This document shows, piece by piece, positions 45,291 through 59,734 of a DNA stretch of 64,000 nucleotides (its first letter is position 1; every line of letters starts with the position of its first letter). Below the pieces are notes generated by a model. It did not search any database, was not told where the DNA came from, and was given only the letters and a program-made list of their open reading frames with translations. This stretch comes from Benincasa hispida (lineage: Eukaryota > Streptophyta > Magnoliopsida > Cucurbitales > Cucurbitaceae): the NCBI RefSeq assembly GCF_009727055.1, contig NC_052353.1, positions 47,713,348 to 47,777,347 on the forward strand, written 5' to 3'. The position numbers and the translations under genes are program-made.

Positions 45291-48064
45291 AATAGGAGTT
45301 TTAAATTGAATAAGTAATGCGTTGGTAATTTATTCGATTAAGGAATTCATTTCATTTTTTTAATAGAATCCGATTAAGGAATTCATCTTATTCGTGTAGT
45401 GGTATTGTAACCATTTGAAGCGTAATGGCTCAGCGGTTTTATGAATTAATGAGGGAACATACATTATTAGCCTAAGTGTTCATTACACAATACTAAATTT
45501 GTATAAGCAAATAAAATCATTTGTCAAAGCTACACCAAAAGCACCCCATACTATTATCTAATACCATTATTCATCTCAACCCTTTATTGACTTGAGCGTC
45601 GAAGTGTTGATGACTTGACACCACACCAATTTTCAGCTTATTCATCTTTCAAGGTACTCAAGTGATTTTTTTCCAAACATATAAATCTGCAATTGGTCCA
45701 TTTTTAGCTTCATCAAACACAAATGATATTTAAAAAATAATTAGTAAGTTTTAAGTGAAACTTAAATGTTAGATTGAAAATAAGTGTATCTGTACATTTA
45801 GAGAAAGTTTTGATATTTTCTCCACAGTTTATGTTTTGATTAAAAAATGACTATATTATAAATACGATTAAAACCCATACATTAATCAGATAAGAAAAAA
45901 GATTCTGATAAAAAATATACCATGAAAAATACTATTAATTTCTATTGGTATGTGGCACATCTTCAATGAAAACCAAAATAAAACTTTTTAGATTTATACT
46001 TAAAGTAAACAATGTCATATTATCGTGAAAAAAAAAATACAAGAAACTTCATTCTCTTCCTAGGATTCTATCAGAAGTTTAATCATAAATTTTTAATTTC
46101 TTTTAATGACCACACATATCATAGCTAGAGACAAATTAAATCCAAAACAAGGCCATGAGACTCAAATACCATGAATCAAAATTAACGTTAAAAAGAGTGA
46201 ATGAGACAAGTAAAGAAGATGAAAAGTGATCGAGAAATATTTATGTTTGTTGTTTAGGGAAAAGGATAATAATAAAGAAAATAAAAATAAAAATGTAAGA
46301 GTTGATTGGTAATGAAATGTGAACCATTAATTAGTAGTGATTGATGGCAAGTTGTGTCTATCTATTCATCCCATCTTTTCAATCCATCACTGACGACACG
46401 TTTTCATTATCATATATATTCACTGCCTACTTCCTTTTCAGACCCATTTCTTTCATATTCACTACTCTTTTCTTTTTTCCTATTTAATTCCCATTTTTCT
46501 CTCTTAAAAACACTTTAAAATAATAATTTTTTGGTACTTAAGTACTTTTAAAATATCATATTTGTCCATTAAACAGTTTATTCACCAGGTGCCAAATAGT
46601 AATTTAAATCATGATATGAGTAATGTCAATTCAACAGCTACAATCTCAGTTACAATTATATATTTTATCGATTAAAAATCAAGTTAATAAACGATTTAAT
46701 CCTTAATTTACCTGAGATAAAAATAATTTAAATACTAACGTCTGTCTTTTGAGATACACACTTCCCGACACTTTTGAATTTGGGATCATTCGTGAGCTTT
46801 GGGTCTTGCTCTAGACAACCTTCAACAGACTTAATAATTCATTTTGATTATGTCACGACTTAGTTTTTATAACTTATAACCAAATTTGACTCCCAATCAG
46901 ATTACCAAATCTACATGTGTTAAACTTAATAGTATTTTTCTCGTTACAAAATGTAAAGTATAAAAATGAAATTGATGCTCAAAGACTAAGTTGTTCCAAA
47001 TTTAGAAGTATAAAGACAAAATTACTACAAACTAATGTATCAGGTCACTAAGTATTACTTCCAAGAAAGTTCATGCATTATATAAAGTTTTAAGTTATTT
47101 ATTTTCTTGTCCTAGTAATAAATAAAGGGACATAACCTTGATAAAAGTCTAAGATGTCATGGGTTTAATATATAGTGATCATCTATTTAGGATTTAATAT
47201 CTTACAGGTTTTTTTGAGACTCAAATATTGTAGGGTCAGACGAGTTGTTCCGAGAACACTCACAAATAGTAAAAAAAAAATTATATATTATTGTCGTAGC
47301 ATCACTTAATTAACTTTATTGTAATGTATTTTCAATCTCTATTTTTACCAAGAAAAAAAAAGTCCATTTTTATTAGAAAAATGCAATTATATGTTCATCT
47401 TTGAGAACTATTCATTGAATTTCTAATTTAAAAAACTAGGTTATATGTGTTTTCAAACAAACTATAAATTCACACAAATTTTAAAGAATATTACGTCACA
47501 ATGGTGACTTATGAGATGGGAGATTTGAAAGTATAAACTTATAAAGTTAGGTTCATCATATCAGTGAGTTTACACAAAACTGTGCATAGTTATACTTATA
47601 CAGGTTTCCAAGATAACATCATCAACATCATAGAAGCTCGTGAAAGTTAATTCAATAAATAAATTAATATTTTATACTTACTAGATAAGTAATAAATCAC
47701 ATCATTCACATATATTCATTTATTTCAACTCTAGTAAGAAGCTCAATTAACGGACAGATTTGTTAGCCATCCGAATATTCATACACCTGCTTTTTTGTTT
47801 AAAAAAAATCTTTTAATTCTAAATTGATTTAGATTATTTACTGGTTATTTATATTTATAATCATTTTTACTCCACTTTAAAATCAACTAATAAATTTTTT
47901 CTTCTTCCAAAATTCTACTAAAAAAAATATGACATCACTCTTAAGGAAGATAAGATGATGACCGCTAAATAAAATTGTTACTATCTATTTGATTAATTCT
48001 GACATTTATATTTAATATTTTATAAATTTATGCATCTAAAAAAAAAAATCTTATATTAATATAA
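45291..48064. other. Gene-free AT-rich DNA
   Basis: Nothing recognised beyond homopolymers. Confidence 0.4.
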
Positions 48065-48200
48065 AAATTTGGTTATTTTCAAACCTAGAAAAATTAGGAA
48101 ACTTACTTACAAATATAATAAAATGTCTTATAGACAAATAGTGACATTTTACTCTATTAAAAAATATTTTCAATAATTTTATCATTTAAAATGATCAATA
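48065..48200. mobile_element. MITE of the 'ATATAATAAAATGTC' family, short copy
   Basis: ATATAATAAAATGTC is followed by GTGACATTTTA and TATTTTCAATAATTTTATCA; the same framing text surrounds the copy at 52020-52255. Confidence 0.5.
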
Positions 48201-48709
48201 ATTATAAAATCATACTTTTAAATTTTAATGGAGTGTATAAATGAATTTAAGTTTTATTAATTTTGCCCTTTTCACTCTCACAATTCTAGAAAGCATCAAA
48301 GCAATGACATCTTGTTGCATCCATTTCGAAATTTTGAATGTAAGTTTTAGGGGGAAAAAAAACCAATTAATTTTTTTAGCCTATTTGAAACTTTTCTAAT
48401 ATTTCAAAGAGTTTTAATAAAAAAAATAATATTTATAAGCCTTGAAGAGTTATCTAAACATATGAGTATTGAATTTGACACCTAAAAAAGCACATACTCA
48501 AATTAAGTTAAATGGTAATTTTAGTCCTAGAAAGTATCCGTGTGGTTAAAATTTTTATAAATAGATCTTATCAAGAATTATTTAGGAATATTTTATCAAA
48601 TAATAAAGACTATTCATAAGTTCTATCAAATTATATAGAGATTAAATTCTAACTTTAATTAAATTCCATTGGGACTTTAGGTAACCAAATTATTTGTAGG
48701 GAGACTATC

Positions 48710-48960
48710 AAAAATAAAAAAAAATAAGAAAAATTATTTACACAAGATAAAAAATTTTATTCTTCTTTGATATAAGCTGATAGAAACATATCGGTACTTA
48801 TCAGTGATAGATTGTCTAACAGTGATAGAAACTGATAGAAGTCTATCACTGATAGATGCTGATAAAAGTCTATCATATTAATTGGTGTTTTTTTTCTTTT
48901 TATTCCTATAAATAGTTTGACATTTTTTTATATATGTGAAATTTACTTTTATTTGTAATT
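48710..48960. mobile_element. Element with CTATCACTGATAG palindromes
   Basis: Contains CAGTGATAGA, GTCTATCACTGATAGATG and AAAAGTCTATCA copies within 100 bases, with AT-rich flanks similar to the copies at 52020 and 55090. Confidence 0.5.
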
Positions 48961-50264
48961 AATATAAAAAATATTAATTAATAAGGAAATTATAGTTGGT
49001 GTTTTTTAAAATTAGTTCCCGTCAATTTATCAAAACTATATTCATAAAAGGATTTTTTTTTTTCATTTAAAGAAAGATATTACATTGTCTAAAAAGGAAA
49101 AAATATATATTTATTTAAAGTACTTCCAATATCAATTGTACTTGAAATGAATATAAGATAAGAATAAGATATTGTGGCCATTTTGAAAGCACACAATTGT
49201 AATATTTGCTATCTAAACCAAACCTAATAAGATTTTGCATATATTCTATTTACAAAAAGCAACCCTCCAAAGTCTAAAGGAAACTTGATTAAAAAAAAGT
49301 TTGAGAATATTGATTAATAAAGATATTAAAAAAAGGTTAAAAATTCCTATTGTTTGACTATTACAATGTTTTGATCCTCCTACTTTTGTTTAGAACGATT
49401 TAATCTTATATACTTTAATGAAAATTAACAAAATATGTCCCAAAGTTAAATATTTAGTAAAAACTAACATTTGATAAACAAATTAAGGGGATAAAGGAAA
49501 CAAATTTTGTTCAAATCAAAATCAATTAAGATGACCCCAACAAAAATATTTAACCCTAGGAAGTGGATATATAGTTATAAGTAGTTGAAGTTATAAGGAC
49601 TAAATAAATATAATGTATTAGTCAAATGTATGTTTTTGCCCCAAATGTTATAGTGATTTTTTGTTAGTCCCTGGTGTTTTTTTTTTATTTTTTATTATTA
49701 TTAAAAAAAAAATCATTCCTCAATTACTAACATTTTTCAATGAGATCCTAATTATCATGAAATGTTCAAATTAATTAACAAAATATACATGTTGTGGGTC
49801 AAAATACATATCTTTAAATGGAGTCAAAAGTATCTTATGTTTATAATTTGACAAAATTATACAAAATTGATGCATTAAAAATTACAAATTTTAAATTAAA
49901 AATACAATAATTATTTAATGATTAATAATTACATATAATTGAAACTTCTACAAAGATAACATTCAAACATTAGGACCACAGCTTAAATGATGAGAATACC
50001 TTTCAATTTTGTTCTTTTTTACTGAAAAGGAAATACCTATACATCTTCAAAAGTTGCTATATTAACCTTCGATTTTCATAAATACTTAAAAAATGCTCAT
50101 GGAGAATAATTCCTTAGGAATTTTGGGGAAAAAAAATTGAGATAGGAAATGAAAAAAATAATGATTTAGAACAAAATTTTGGATCCTCGTATCATTTTAG
50201 GTCATCACCATATGGTTGCAAGTCTCAATTTATGTTTGATATTAAAAGAAAAATTACTTCAACA

Positions 50265-50525
50265 AGAGGCTATTTGGAAGCCCCTAATGAAATAAGTTTA
50301 TAATGTAATGTAATAAAAAACCTATGTTTAGATTGAGTGGCCCGATCTGTGATTCCAAACTCATTCCGTTCTCACAATTTTCAACTCAACCCTCTTTCCA
50401 CCATGTTCACACTTTACAATCTCATTTTTGTTTTGCGCTCGATTTCTCACTAATTTCAATACTCCTCTAATTTATAATAATCCTCATTACATTTCAACCT
50501 TTCAAAGAAGTCCTTAATGGTTTTG
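50265..50525 (+). mobile_element. MITE family member 2
   Basis: Same block order as 41325-41580 (GTAATGTAATAAAA, GATTGAGTGGCCCGA, TTTTCAACTCAACCCTCTTT, ACAATCTCATTT). Confidence 0.65.
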
Positions 50526-50654
50526 AAACGTTCATAAAAGTCGAGGAATAATATATTACGACTTTTAACATCATAGAGATGTTTTATAAAAAAAAAGGCA
50601 AAGTTTGAAGGTTTTTTTTTAAAATTATTATTTTTAATCTAGATTTTACATACT

Positions 50655-51146
50655 ATTAGGGGTGTGTATAGATTAGGTTGGGTTGGGTTTAGGGTGTTTT
50701 TAGGATGAACCCGAAAATTCGGATTGGTTGTGTTGTTGGGTTATAACTTATTTTTTCTTTTTAATTAAAAATATGTAAATTTATATACAACACATGACTA
50801 ATAACTAAAATCTTATAAAACTCAAATGCTAAATATCAAATATTTTTTATATTTATTGTAAACTTCCAATAAAGAAAAAGATCATAATAATTTTTTAAAA
50901 AATATTAAAAATTTACAAATTAATCAATACAAAGTAATCAAATTTTAAACAAAGAAATATATATATATGTTAGGTCAACCAAATTTTTTTTAGACTAACT
51001 CACAACCCATTCCAACCTAATAAAAGTAGAAAAAGTTTAATCAAATCCAATCCAACCTAAGAATAAAACTAACCCAATTCAATACTTATATTTTGGGTTG
51101 AATAGTCTAAATTGTTCAAGTTGTCGGATTATTTGAACACCCGTAC
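50655..51146. mobile_element. hAT-like MITE with 'GGGTTGGGTT' arms
   Basis: The left end GGGGTGTGTATAGATTAGG then TTGGGTTGGGTTT; the right end complement GGGTGTTCAAATAATCC then TTCAACCCAAAATATAAG. The inner arms carry AACCCAA / TTGGGTT in opposite senses. No coding sequence. Confidence 0.55.
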
Positions 51147-52019
51147 ACAACTCATGCTCATGGTGACATAATTAGTGAAATTAAAGAAATTGTGATATAA
51201 ATATAGAAAAGATCAATGGGAAAAGGATTTTTATTTGGGGGTCTAATCAATAATAATTTGAGGGAGGAAAATAAAAAAGGCAAGAGAGAGTGAAAAAAGA
51301 AAAAGCTGATAAAAGGTGAGTGAGACAGAGAGTCCAAAAATAACCCTATTTTTCTCTCTCTCAAATATTTGTTTTCTTTTATTATTTTATTCTCCTTCTT
51401 CTGCTCTATTCAAACTTATTTCTTTCACTTAGAAACAAAAAAAAAACTTATGTACTTCAAAAAAAAAAAATGGCAGTGTCTTTTTTTTTTCAGAGACACC
51501 AAAGGCTTTTTTTTTCCACATCTTATTCGGGTTTCTTTGCCCTTTTTTATTTTTTTTATTGTGGGGGACGAAGCTTGATATTACCACCAAAATCTCTAGG
51601 TTTCGACACGTGGGAAAATAGTAAAAAAATAAGAGGTAAAAAAAAGTTGGTTTGTCTTGGTTAAATTGAGAGAGATTATTCAATATTTTGTGGATTAGGG
51701 TTTTGTGTAGGTAAAACCAGATGATAGGAATGTGTCACATTAAAGATTTTGATATGATGGTCAAAAACATACATTTTGATTAATTTGTAAAGGTAACTTT
51801 ATCTTCGAGTTAAAAAGAGAATTGAATAATCATGGAGTAAAACAAGCTTGATTTGAGGGTATTTTGGTAAACCATTTGAAAAATATTCACCGTCGAGATG
51901 AACTGACATTTCCATTATATCACTAATATTTTGGTAATATTGGTAATAAGAATGAAAAGAAGTAAACTAATTTTTTTTTTGGTTAATTTAGATTATTTAT
52001 GTATTTTTTTATTTAAAAA
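51147..52019. other. AT-rich spacer with pyrimidine and purine tracts
   Basis: 51285-51560 is rich in poly-T/poly-A and CTCTCT runs; short reading frames here are low complexity. Confidence 0.4.
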
Positions 52020-52255
52020 AAATCTTAAAAAAATGAGACCGTTTTCAAATATAGGAAAATAACTCTTTTTTTTTTTAAATATAATAAAATGTCAATGTCT
52101 ATCAATGAGATAGTAAGTGATAAACACCAATAGACATCTATCCATTTCTATCACTAACACTGTTAGATGTCTATCAGTGATATGAGACATTTATAGACAA
52201 TGACATTTTGTTATATTTGAAAATATTTTCAATAGTTTTGTCATTTAAAACAATT
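52020..52255. mobile_element. Element with CTATCAGTGATA palindromes
   Basis: CCGTTTTCAAATATAGGAAA at the left pairs loosely with TTATATTTGAAAATATTTTC at the right; the centre has AGATGTCTATCAGTGATATG and TTTCTATCACTAACA. Confidence 0.55.
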
Positions 52256-52976
52256 ATACAAAAAATATTCATTCACAATTCATTATTTTCATCAATACCA
52301 CCATCAGCATATTTTTATAAAACTTAAATTTTTACATCTTTATTCGATATCAACACTTAAAACCTAGATCGTTTACTATTTATTGATATTTTCATCTATA
52401 TTTTCATTGATTTTCATAAAGTTATGTATGTGGAAAGCAACACAGGTTTTGAACCACGAGAAGAGATACATTATTATATATGATACTTCAGGTAGGGCAC
52501 TAGCATAAATTTTCAAATAAGACCATGAGGAGAATATATTACATCATTACTGAAATGTTTGCATTGCTTTTGATGATTAATACAACTCATTTTTGGTGTT
52601 GGAGTATGATAAAGGTATTAAGGATGTACCAACCTAGTTGAAATGTTATGGTGCACTTTTTGATCCCTCTACCTTTAGTATCCTGTTAAAAAAACCACTA
52701 TTGAAATTCATGCCATAAAATCTTGTAGTTTACAATTAAAATCATACGATCATTCTAAAGTGTAGTATTCAGTATATAAAAACTCAAGGTTTACCAACGT
52801 AATTTTGAACCACATGTAGTTGACATACTAAAAGAAATAGTTGAAAAGGTAACCTAAATTATTTGCGATAAATAGATAAAATTGAATGTCTCATATTCTT
52901 AGTAACATGGTTGGTATGACTCACTCTAAAAAAAAATAGTTTGATCTTAATCGTTCATGTGAAAATATGTGGAGTG

Positions 52977-53084
<108 letters not shown>

Positions 53085-55089
53085 TATAATAAGTTTGTAT
53101 AAGGTTTAATAATGACATGTCATGTATTTTCTTATAAGCCTTATGTTTATGGTTTGCATTGAAATGAGAAGTTTTGAAACATTTTTCTATACAAGAAGAA
53201 ATCTAGAACTATGCGAATATTGAAAAGTGGAAGATGTGTACTTCTCTTTATTGGGGTGTGTATAAGTGATTCCCTTAAAAGTGTTGGTTCAAGAGACTTG
53301 GATAACGGAGAGAGTATCTACACGTTTTTAATTACCTAAAGAAGGATTTTCCATGATCAAATCATAGAAGGGCTATACATTAGAGAACCAATAGAACTTA
53401 AAAAGGAGTAGGAGATGATTATAGGGACGAAATGACAATTTTGCTTGACTAAAAATCATGAATAATTTTGTAAAATAAGAGATGAGAGGTTATGATTATA
53501 TCGATGGACATAACTCATCGTTCTACATGTTAATCATTTCTTTGATATATAATGGAATCACACTGTCGGTCGGTGAATATTAAAAGTGATTATTTAGAGA
53601 GTTTAATTGATTGTTTTTTTTTATATCGTTAAAATGTTCAAAGTTGTATATCCAAAAGTCCATTGCTAGCTGGCTCATGAAAATTAAATGGTGGCAACAA
53701 TTAATTACAAATTTACAACTAAATTAAGATAAAAACAAAATAAAGACAAAAATAAGATATATAAGATGATATATAATATAATATAAAATAATATGAGATT
53801 TGATCCTTAGCTCGTTAGGGATTAAGAAATTTATATCTCAACTCTAGTAAGTTAAGAGAAAATCGTAGATCAAATTTTCTTATAAATGACCATTATGGCT
53901 CCTTATTAAATAAGTAAAAATTTCTATCTTGTTTTCTATTCTACAATTCTCTTATTGACTTAGCCATCAGAGTTTTTTTTTTTTCTTTTTTTTTTTTTTC
54001 TTTTCAAGTCATATCTTCTCCAAATTACAAATTCAATTATTAGTGTCATGTGAGAGTCGGTGTATTTCTCCGATCTAAATTTTACATCAACCAAAGTGGT
54101 TTAATTTTACTATTTAAATTTATGATTTTTTTTAAAAAGAAAATGAGCCAACTGAATTTTTTTAGAAGTCGAATTGGATATTGAAATGTTTATTGGATTC
54201 TTGAAACATGAGGGGACATATAACTTGGGAATTGGAGTAAATAGGCTAAATATGATCAAATTTTTCCTGGAGGAATCCGGTATTCATCAACTTTTGTCAC
54301 TTTTACCACTGCATTCGTGCACCCCTCGTCCTAAAAAGAAATCCATTTATATATATATTTTAGAGTGATTTTGAAATATTTAAGGTCCCATTTATCTTAG
54401 TAAAAATATAATAAATCAATGATAATGAAAAAAAATGGTTCAATTTGATTACTTTTGGTATCGTTTACTTATGTTATGCACCCGTATTGACATATGGGAT
54501 TCACTTCCAAATTTGTAATAAAAAATGCAAATTGATTGATGAGCGGAGAGTGCTCAGTCCAATTACATTTGGAAATTACGTCGTATAGTTACCGTTATTT
54601 TTATGGTTCCTATTATTGTTGTTCCATAGAAAAAATTTTGAATTTTGACATATTTACCGTTATCGTTACTATTACCGTCTGATCCTCACAGGTAAAGGTA
54701 ATGGTAATGTTCATAATTTTAAGTCAACACGATCAAAAGCTATATAATTAAATTTGAGATTCAAGCTCATTACAATTGATCCATCAATGAAAATCCATTA
54801 TGATTACACCAATTTTTATTATGGTTATGTAAACGTGACCTAAATTCTTTTTTGTCATGTTTAAAATTACAATTGAAGTACACATTTAATTACTCAAAAT
54901 TAATTTAATATTTAATTTTGTATTTTTAATTTAATCTTTATATTTAAAATTGACTTTAAATGATAAGAAATATTTTTGGAGTGGTTTTTGAAAATGACAA
55001 AAGTAATTTTAGCTATTTTAGATTCACTTCCAAATATATCATTAAAACTTTTAAATAAATCAAAATTTAAAATTTCTAATTATATTTTT
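53085..55089. other. Gene-free AT-rich DNA
   Basis: No coding signal; poly-T tracts near 53970-54000. Confidence 0.4.
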
Positions 55090-55340
55090 AAATTTCTTGA
55101 AATAAATTTATATTTGAAACATTCGTAAATATAGCAATAGATCTAAAGTATTAGTATAATATAAAAAATTACAATTATAGCAAAATTTTAATAGTCTATC
55201 AGTGATAGGCCATATCATTGGAGTCTATCAGTGGATAAACTATATTGCAAGTAAGAGTCTATCAACAATGAAAGTCTATTAGCTTTGCTATATTTACAGA
55301 TTTTTTAAAATATTGCTATACATCCGATTATTATTCTTAA
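55090..55340. mobile_element. Element with TCTATCAGTGATAG palindromes and GCTATATTT ends
   Basis: AAATATAGCAATAGAT near the left and GCTTTGCTATATTTACAG near the right are inverted; AGTCTATCAGTGATAGGCC lies between. Confidence 0.55.
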
Positions 55341-55739
55341 AAATACTACCATTCCAATTACCCATTATATTTTTATCCATTTTTTATTTTCAAATTCAAA
55401 CTCAGGATTATCATTGTTATATCTTGTGGATGTTATCAATTTGAAATTAATATAGTTTTTCTTTCTACTAAAAGTTGGAAGAATAATACTTTTTTTTTTC
55501 TCTTAATATTAGTTAAAATAGGTCTATCTGAAAATATTTAGAAAAATAGAACTATTTTTTTTTTAGAAAGTTGACTTTAACGGTGTTTTGTTGTTAAATA
55601 GCTTATTGTTGAATAATTTTAGATAAGTGTATCTTTGGAAGATTGGTTGTATTGACAGTGATATTAAACTTTCACATATATCTTTCATATATTCTATAAA
55701 TGTTAGTAAAATAAAAAAATGTCATCTATTTTTTTAGAT

Positions 55740-55815
55740 AAAAAGTAGAGTGATAAACTCGAATCTCTAACCTTAAAGTTGATTGCATAAATACTATGTC
55801 AGTTGAGCTATGCTC
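55740..55815 (-). mobile_element. tRNA-like SINE remnant
   Basis: Minus strand: GAGCATAGCTCAACTGACAT (good box A), about 30 bases, then GGTTAGAGATTCGAGTTTAT (box B). Clearest of the three tRNA-like segments. Confidence 0.6.
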
Positions 55816-56639
55816 ATTTTGACAAAAATATAATGATTATTGATTATTTATAATTTGTTAATTATTTATTGTGATTAACTTTTATTACTTCATTTATTAT
55901 TAAAAAAAAAAAAAAAAAAGCATTTATTTAATTCAATATGAATAGAAATACTAATAACAAATTTGTATTTACCACGATTTCATCATTTACGACACAAGAA
56001 GAAAACTACTTCAAATAAACGCTATATATAAATTTGTATTGAGCTATTCTTTGAAATTCAAGTATTGAAAGGATTACGATTTCTGAGAAGTGAAAGTGAA
56101 AGTATAAATGATTAAAAAAAAGAACTCAGAAGGCATACGACTGGGAGATGATGATGTATTGAGAATAGAATGAAAGGAAAAAACAAAGAAGGTGTATCTA
56201 GATAAAAAACTTAGGCCAAATTTGGTTCGTGATTCATTCTTGTTTTTATGTTTATAAAAGAAAACAATTAAAATGTATTTGGTATACTTATTTTCAAATG
56301 CGATTTTAAAAAACAACCTTTAAAATAGTTCATTTTAAAAAACAATACATTTTCTTTTTTTTGGAAGATTATGAACATCTATCTACAAATTGTATCTCTT
56401 ATCGATTTATAGTCATTAAATATATGAAGATATATGAAGACACCACTGATTTAAATGGTGTGCAACATCTTATCAATCTTAATACTAAAAATTTGTAGAT
56501 CTTCCTTTTTCATAATTTTTTTTTTCTATCTTATGGAAATTATTTAAATTATTTTCTTATCCACAGTTTATCACACAAATTTATAATTCTCCATCTCGGT
56601 CAAAATCAACAGAGTGAATGATCTAAATCAGTGGATCTC

Positions 56640-58545
56640 TTGAATCTATGGCCCAGCCCGAAGGAGAAAACGAAAAGAATTCCAGAATGAATTAAATGCT
56701 GCTCAATCACTCTGTTGAACTCGTTGGGTCCTGGCTGGTGAGTTCAACGTTTACTGTTGGTCTTATGAGACTACTTCAGCTCGTCCATCTGGGTTATGTA
56801 TGAGAAAATTTAATGCTTTCATCAATAGTGTTGGATTATTAGAACCAATTCAAATCAATGGTGCATACTCTTGGACTAATCGTCGAAGGTCCCCAGCGAT
56901 GTTGAAATTCGACAGATTTCTGTATACTTCTCACTGGGAGGAAATATTCCAATCTCACCAAGTCCATCGACTTTCTCGCACTACATCTCATCATTATCCT
57001 TTGCTATTGCAATCTAAAACGTAGAAATGTGGTTCTTCCCCTTTTAAAATTTGACAACCAGTGGCTTAGCAACAAAGACTTTCTTCATATAATTCAAAAC
57101 AAATGGGTTAATGCTGAAAAAGTCGGTCATCCTGGATTCGCATTTATGAAGGCTTTAAAGGATATATCAAATGAGTGCCGCTTGTGGAATACACAAGTTT
57201 TCACAATAGAGCTAAAGAGGGCCAAAGATATCGAGAAGCAGATTGAAAATATTGATTTGAAAGAGGAAGTTGGTACTTTAAATGAGCCAAACGTTCTTCT
57301 CCGCACGGCCCTCAATCCTCTGTTATGATCACTGTTTGAGGAGCAAGAAGTTTTTGCTTGCATAAAAGCAATCGGAAACGATTCAACACCGAGTCCAGAT
57401 GGTTTTACTATCGAATTCTTTAAAAAGTTTTGAAACACCTTCAAATCCGACATTATGAATTTTTTCCACGATTTTTTCAGAAAGCCATAGTGAATAAAGC
57501 CACCAACGGTACTTTCATTGCCTTAATTCCCGAGGAACCTTCCCCAAAGAAGGCCTTAGATTATCGACCTATCAGTCTCACAACAAGCATATATAAAATC
57601 CCTGCTAAGATTCTCGCCGAATGCTTAAAACAGGTTCTTCCAATAACCATGGAAATATTCAAGGACTACTTCCTTTCTTATTTATATATTCAAGCGACCA
57701 TGGAAATAAGACAGGGAGATCCCCTTTCTCATTTATTATAGCCATGGACTAGCTCTTCAATCTCATTAAAGATGCACATACAAAAAGGATCATCAAAGGT
57801 TTTCTTGCCAAAGATAACTCCATACACATCTTTCACATTTTATTTGCGAATGACATTCTATTTATTTTTCTACTAAAGATGTTACGTGCTTGAGAAATCT
57901 CAGATTTATTATACATGCATTTGAAAAAGCATCGGGCTCAAAATCAATCTAACAAGTCCTCCTTGACAGTCATAAATGTTGATGTCTCCTCTATTGCTCG
58001 AGCTTGTTCCATTTGGGATTGCTCGGCTACTGTGTTGCCTTTTGATTATTTGGGTATGCCCCTAGGAGGTAATCCTAATTCTACTACCTTCTGGGATCCC
58101 ATCATCGAACGTATTGATCGTAAATTCTCTGCATGGAAATACTCATACGTATCTAAAGATGGTAGATTGACGTTAATCCAAGTTGTTCTCAATGATCTTC
58201 CAACTTATTACCTCTCTTTGTTTAAAGCCTCTGTTGCTGTTTGTAAGCCGATTGAATTGAACATGAGGAATTTTCTCTAGGAAAACACCAATTTACAGGG
58301 AGGCTCACATCTGGTGAGATGGGATTTTGTCACACGTTCTAAAGAAAAGGGTGGCCTGGGCATCAATAAAATATGTCTCTAATGAGGCTTTACAATGGAC
58401 AAATGTCAATTACGGTTTCCTAATATGAACCTCAACCCCAATTGGTGTGTTCTTTGCAGGTCTCACGGAGAAGATATCGACCACCTCTTTGCAAACTGTG
58501 ATTACTCGAAACAAATCTAGGCTTTATTTTTCATTATGTGGATGC
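56640..58545 (+). pseudogene. L1-like LINE ORF2 pseudogene
   Basis: Segments of a LINE ORF2 in order: the end of the endonuclease (WVLAGEFNVYCWSYETTSAR, KFNAFINSVGLLE, GAYSWTNRRRSPAMLKFDRF; 56720-56930), the linker (57029-57330), reverse transcriptase (LIPEEPSPKKALDYRPISL at about 57520-57577; RQGDPLSHLL at 57710; FHILFANDILFIF at about 57835), then FDYLGMPLGGNPNSTTFWDP (58040-58100), WKYSYVSKDGRLTLIQVV and a zinc-binding CVLCRSHGEDIDHLFANC (about 58448-58500). The YADD-type catalytic box reads FAND, and the endonuclease GDFN reads GEFN. There are several frameshifts and stops. Not functional. Confidence 0.85.
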
Positions 58546-59734
58546 CTACTCTCCCTTCACCGATAATTTGAATACAGCCTTAAACTCCTTCCTCCTCTTG
58601 ATGACAACAAAGAAGAGGAATATATTGCTGAGCGACTTGAAATGATAGAATGTTCAACTTCTGTAGCAAGACTGGAAATCAACTTTGGGATGACGTTCCT
58701 AGTATCTCATCCCTGTGGTCTCTAAATCAAAGTTATTTTGTAATTATGATATTGCTAGTATTTCTCTCAATTGGAAGACTTTTCTCTAGTCGTTCTCGCT
58801 TTGTATTGAACTCTTGAGCTTTCCTCTAGCTCACTTTATCTTAATGCAGTATTGTTTTTGGTCTTGGGGCATGATGAGGATGCTGGGTGTCACAATCGCA
58901 CTTTTAGAAGCTTCATTTAGCGATCGTGCGACACTTGTTCCACTCACAAATAAGCTAGCCAATTCGAATACGAAATTCGATGGCACATTAGGTGCCTCTC
59001 GCAACCTCCACCCCTGTTTTAGAGAAAACAGTTTTAGAACACGGGTTTGGAGAAAAGGTTTTCGCAAACAGTTTAAATGTATGAATAGAGAAGAGAAAGA
59101 TTGTAGTAGGCTAGAAAGCAATAAGCAACAACAATGACTTTATAACATACTACTCCGGATATGAGAAGCGGTGGTTAGTCTTATCCCCATATAGTGCATT
59201 ATGAACAAAACACATCCGCCACCCTTGCATATGGAAAAATTTGTACGGATGACCCATTTTTTGAGTCCAAAATGTCAAATGACCCATTTTTAAAAAATAA
59301 TGTCAATTGACCATTTGCTGACATCATCGCCATACCAAATTATATAAATTGCCCTTACTTCTTCCTCTTCTTACATTTTTACTGATAACCCACCAAAACT
59401 ATAACGTTTTCGTCAAATTTCCCAAGGTTTGATATGATTGCTCGTCAGTGAACGAATAATTTGACAATTTTCACGACTGAAGCCTCAAATCACTAATACC
59501 TAAACACAATACAATGGTGATTTCTTTAAACTCTAAACTCCATTTCAACGGTGATTACTTCTCTGGTCTTCGACAGTGTTTTGTTGAACGGAGATTTTTC
59601 GAACGGGAATTTCCAAGACGAGGCTTTTTCAGAACGGAACAGGTTTTTTCAGAAAGGTGTTTCATTATTTTGAGTCTGTTTAATTATTTTTGCCATGTTA
59701 TTTCTGGAAAGGTAGCATTACGAAATTTTGTATT
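58546..59734. other. LINE 3' flank and spacer
   Basis: 58560-59140 may be residual LINE/3' UTR. 59240-59320 has repeated GACCCATTTTT motifs. No gene seen. Confidence 0.35.

Noticed and set aside
48770..48870. True tet operator / bacterial insert
   Set aside because: Only the short palindromic core matches, and it recurs in a plant repeat family with AT-rich flanks; no bacterial sequence is nearby.
55740..55815. Functional tRNA gene
   Set aside because: Box A and B are present but arms do not pair into a cloverleaf and spacing is irregular; a SINE remnant is more likely.
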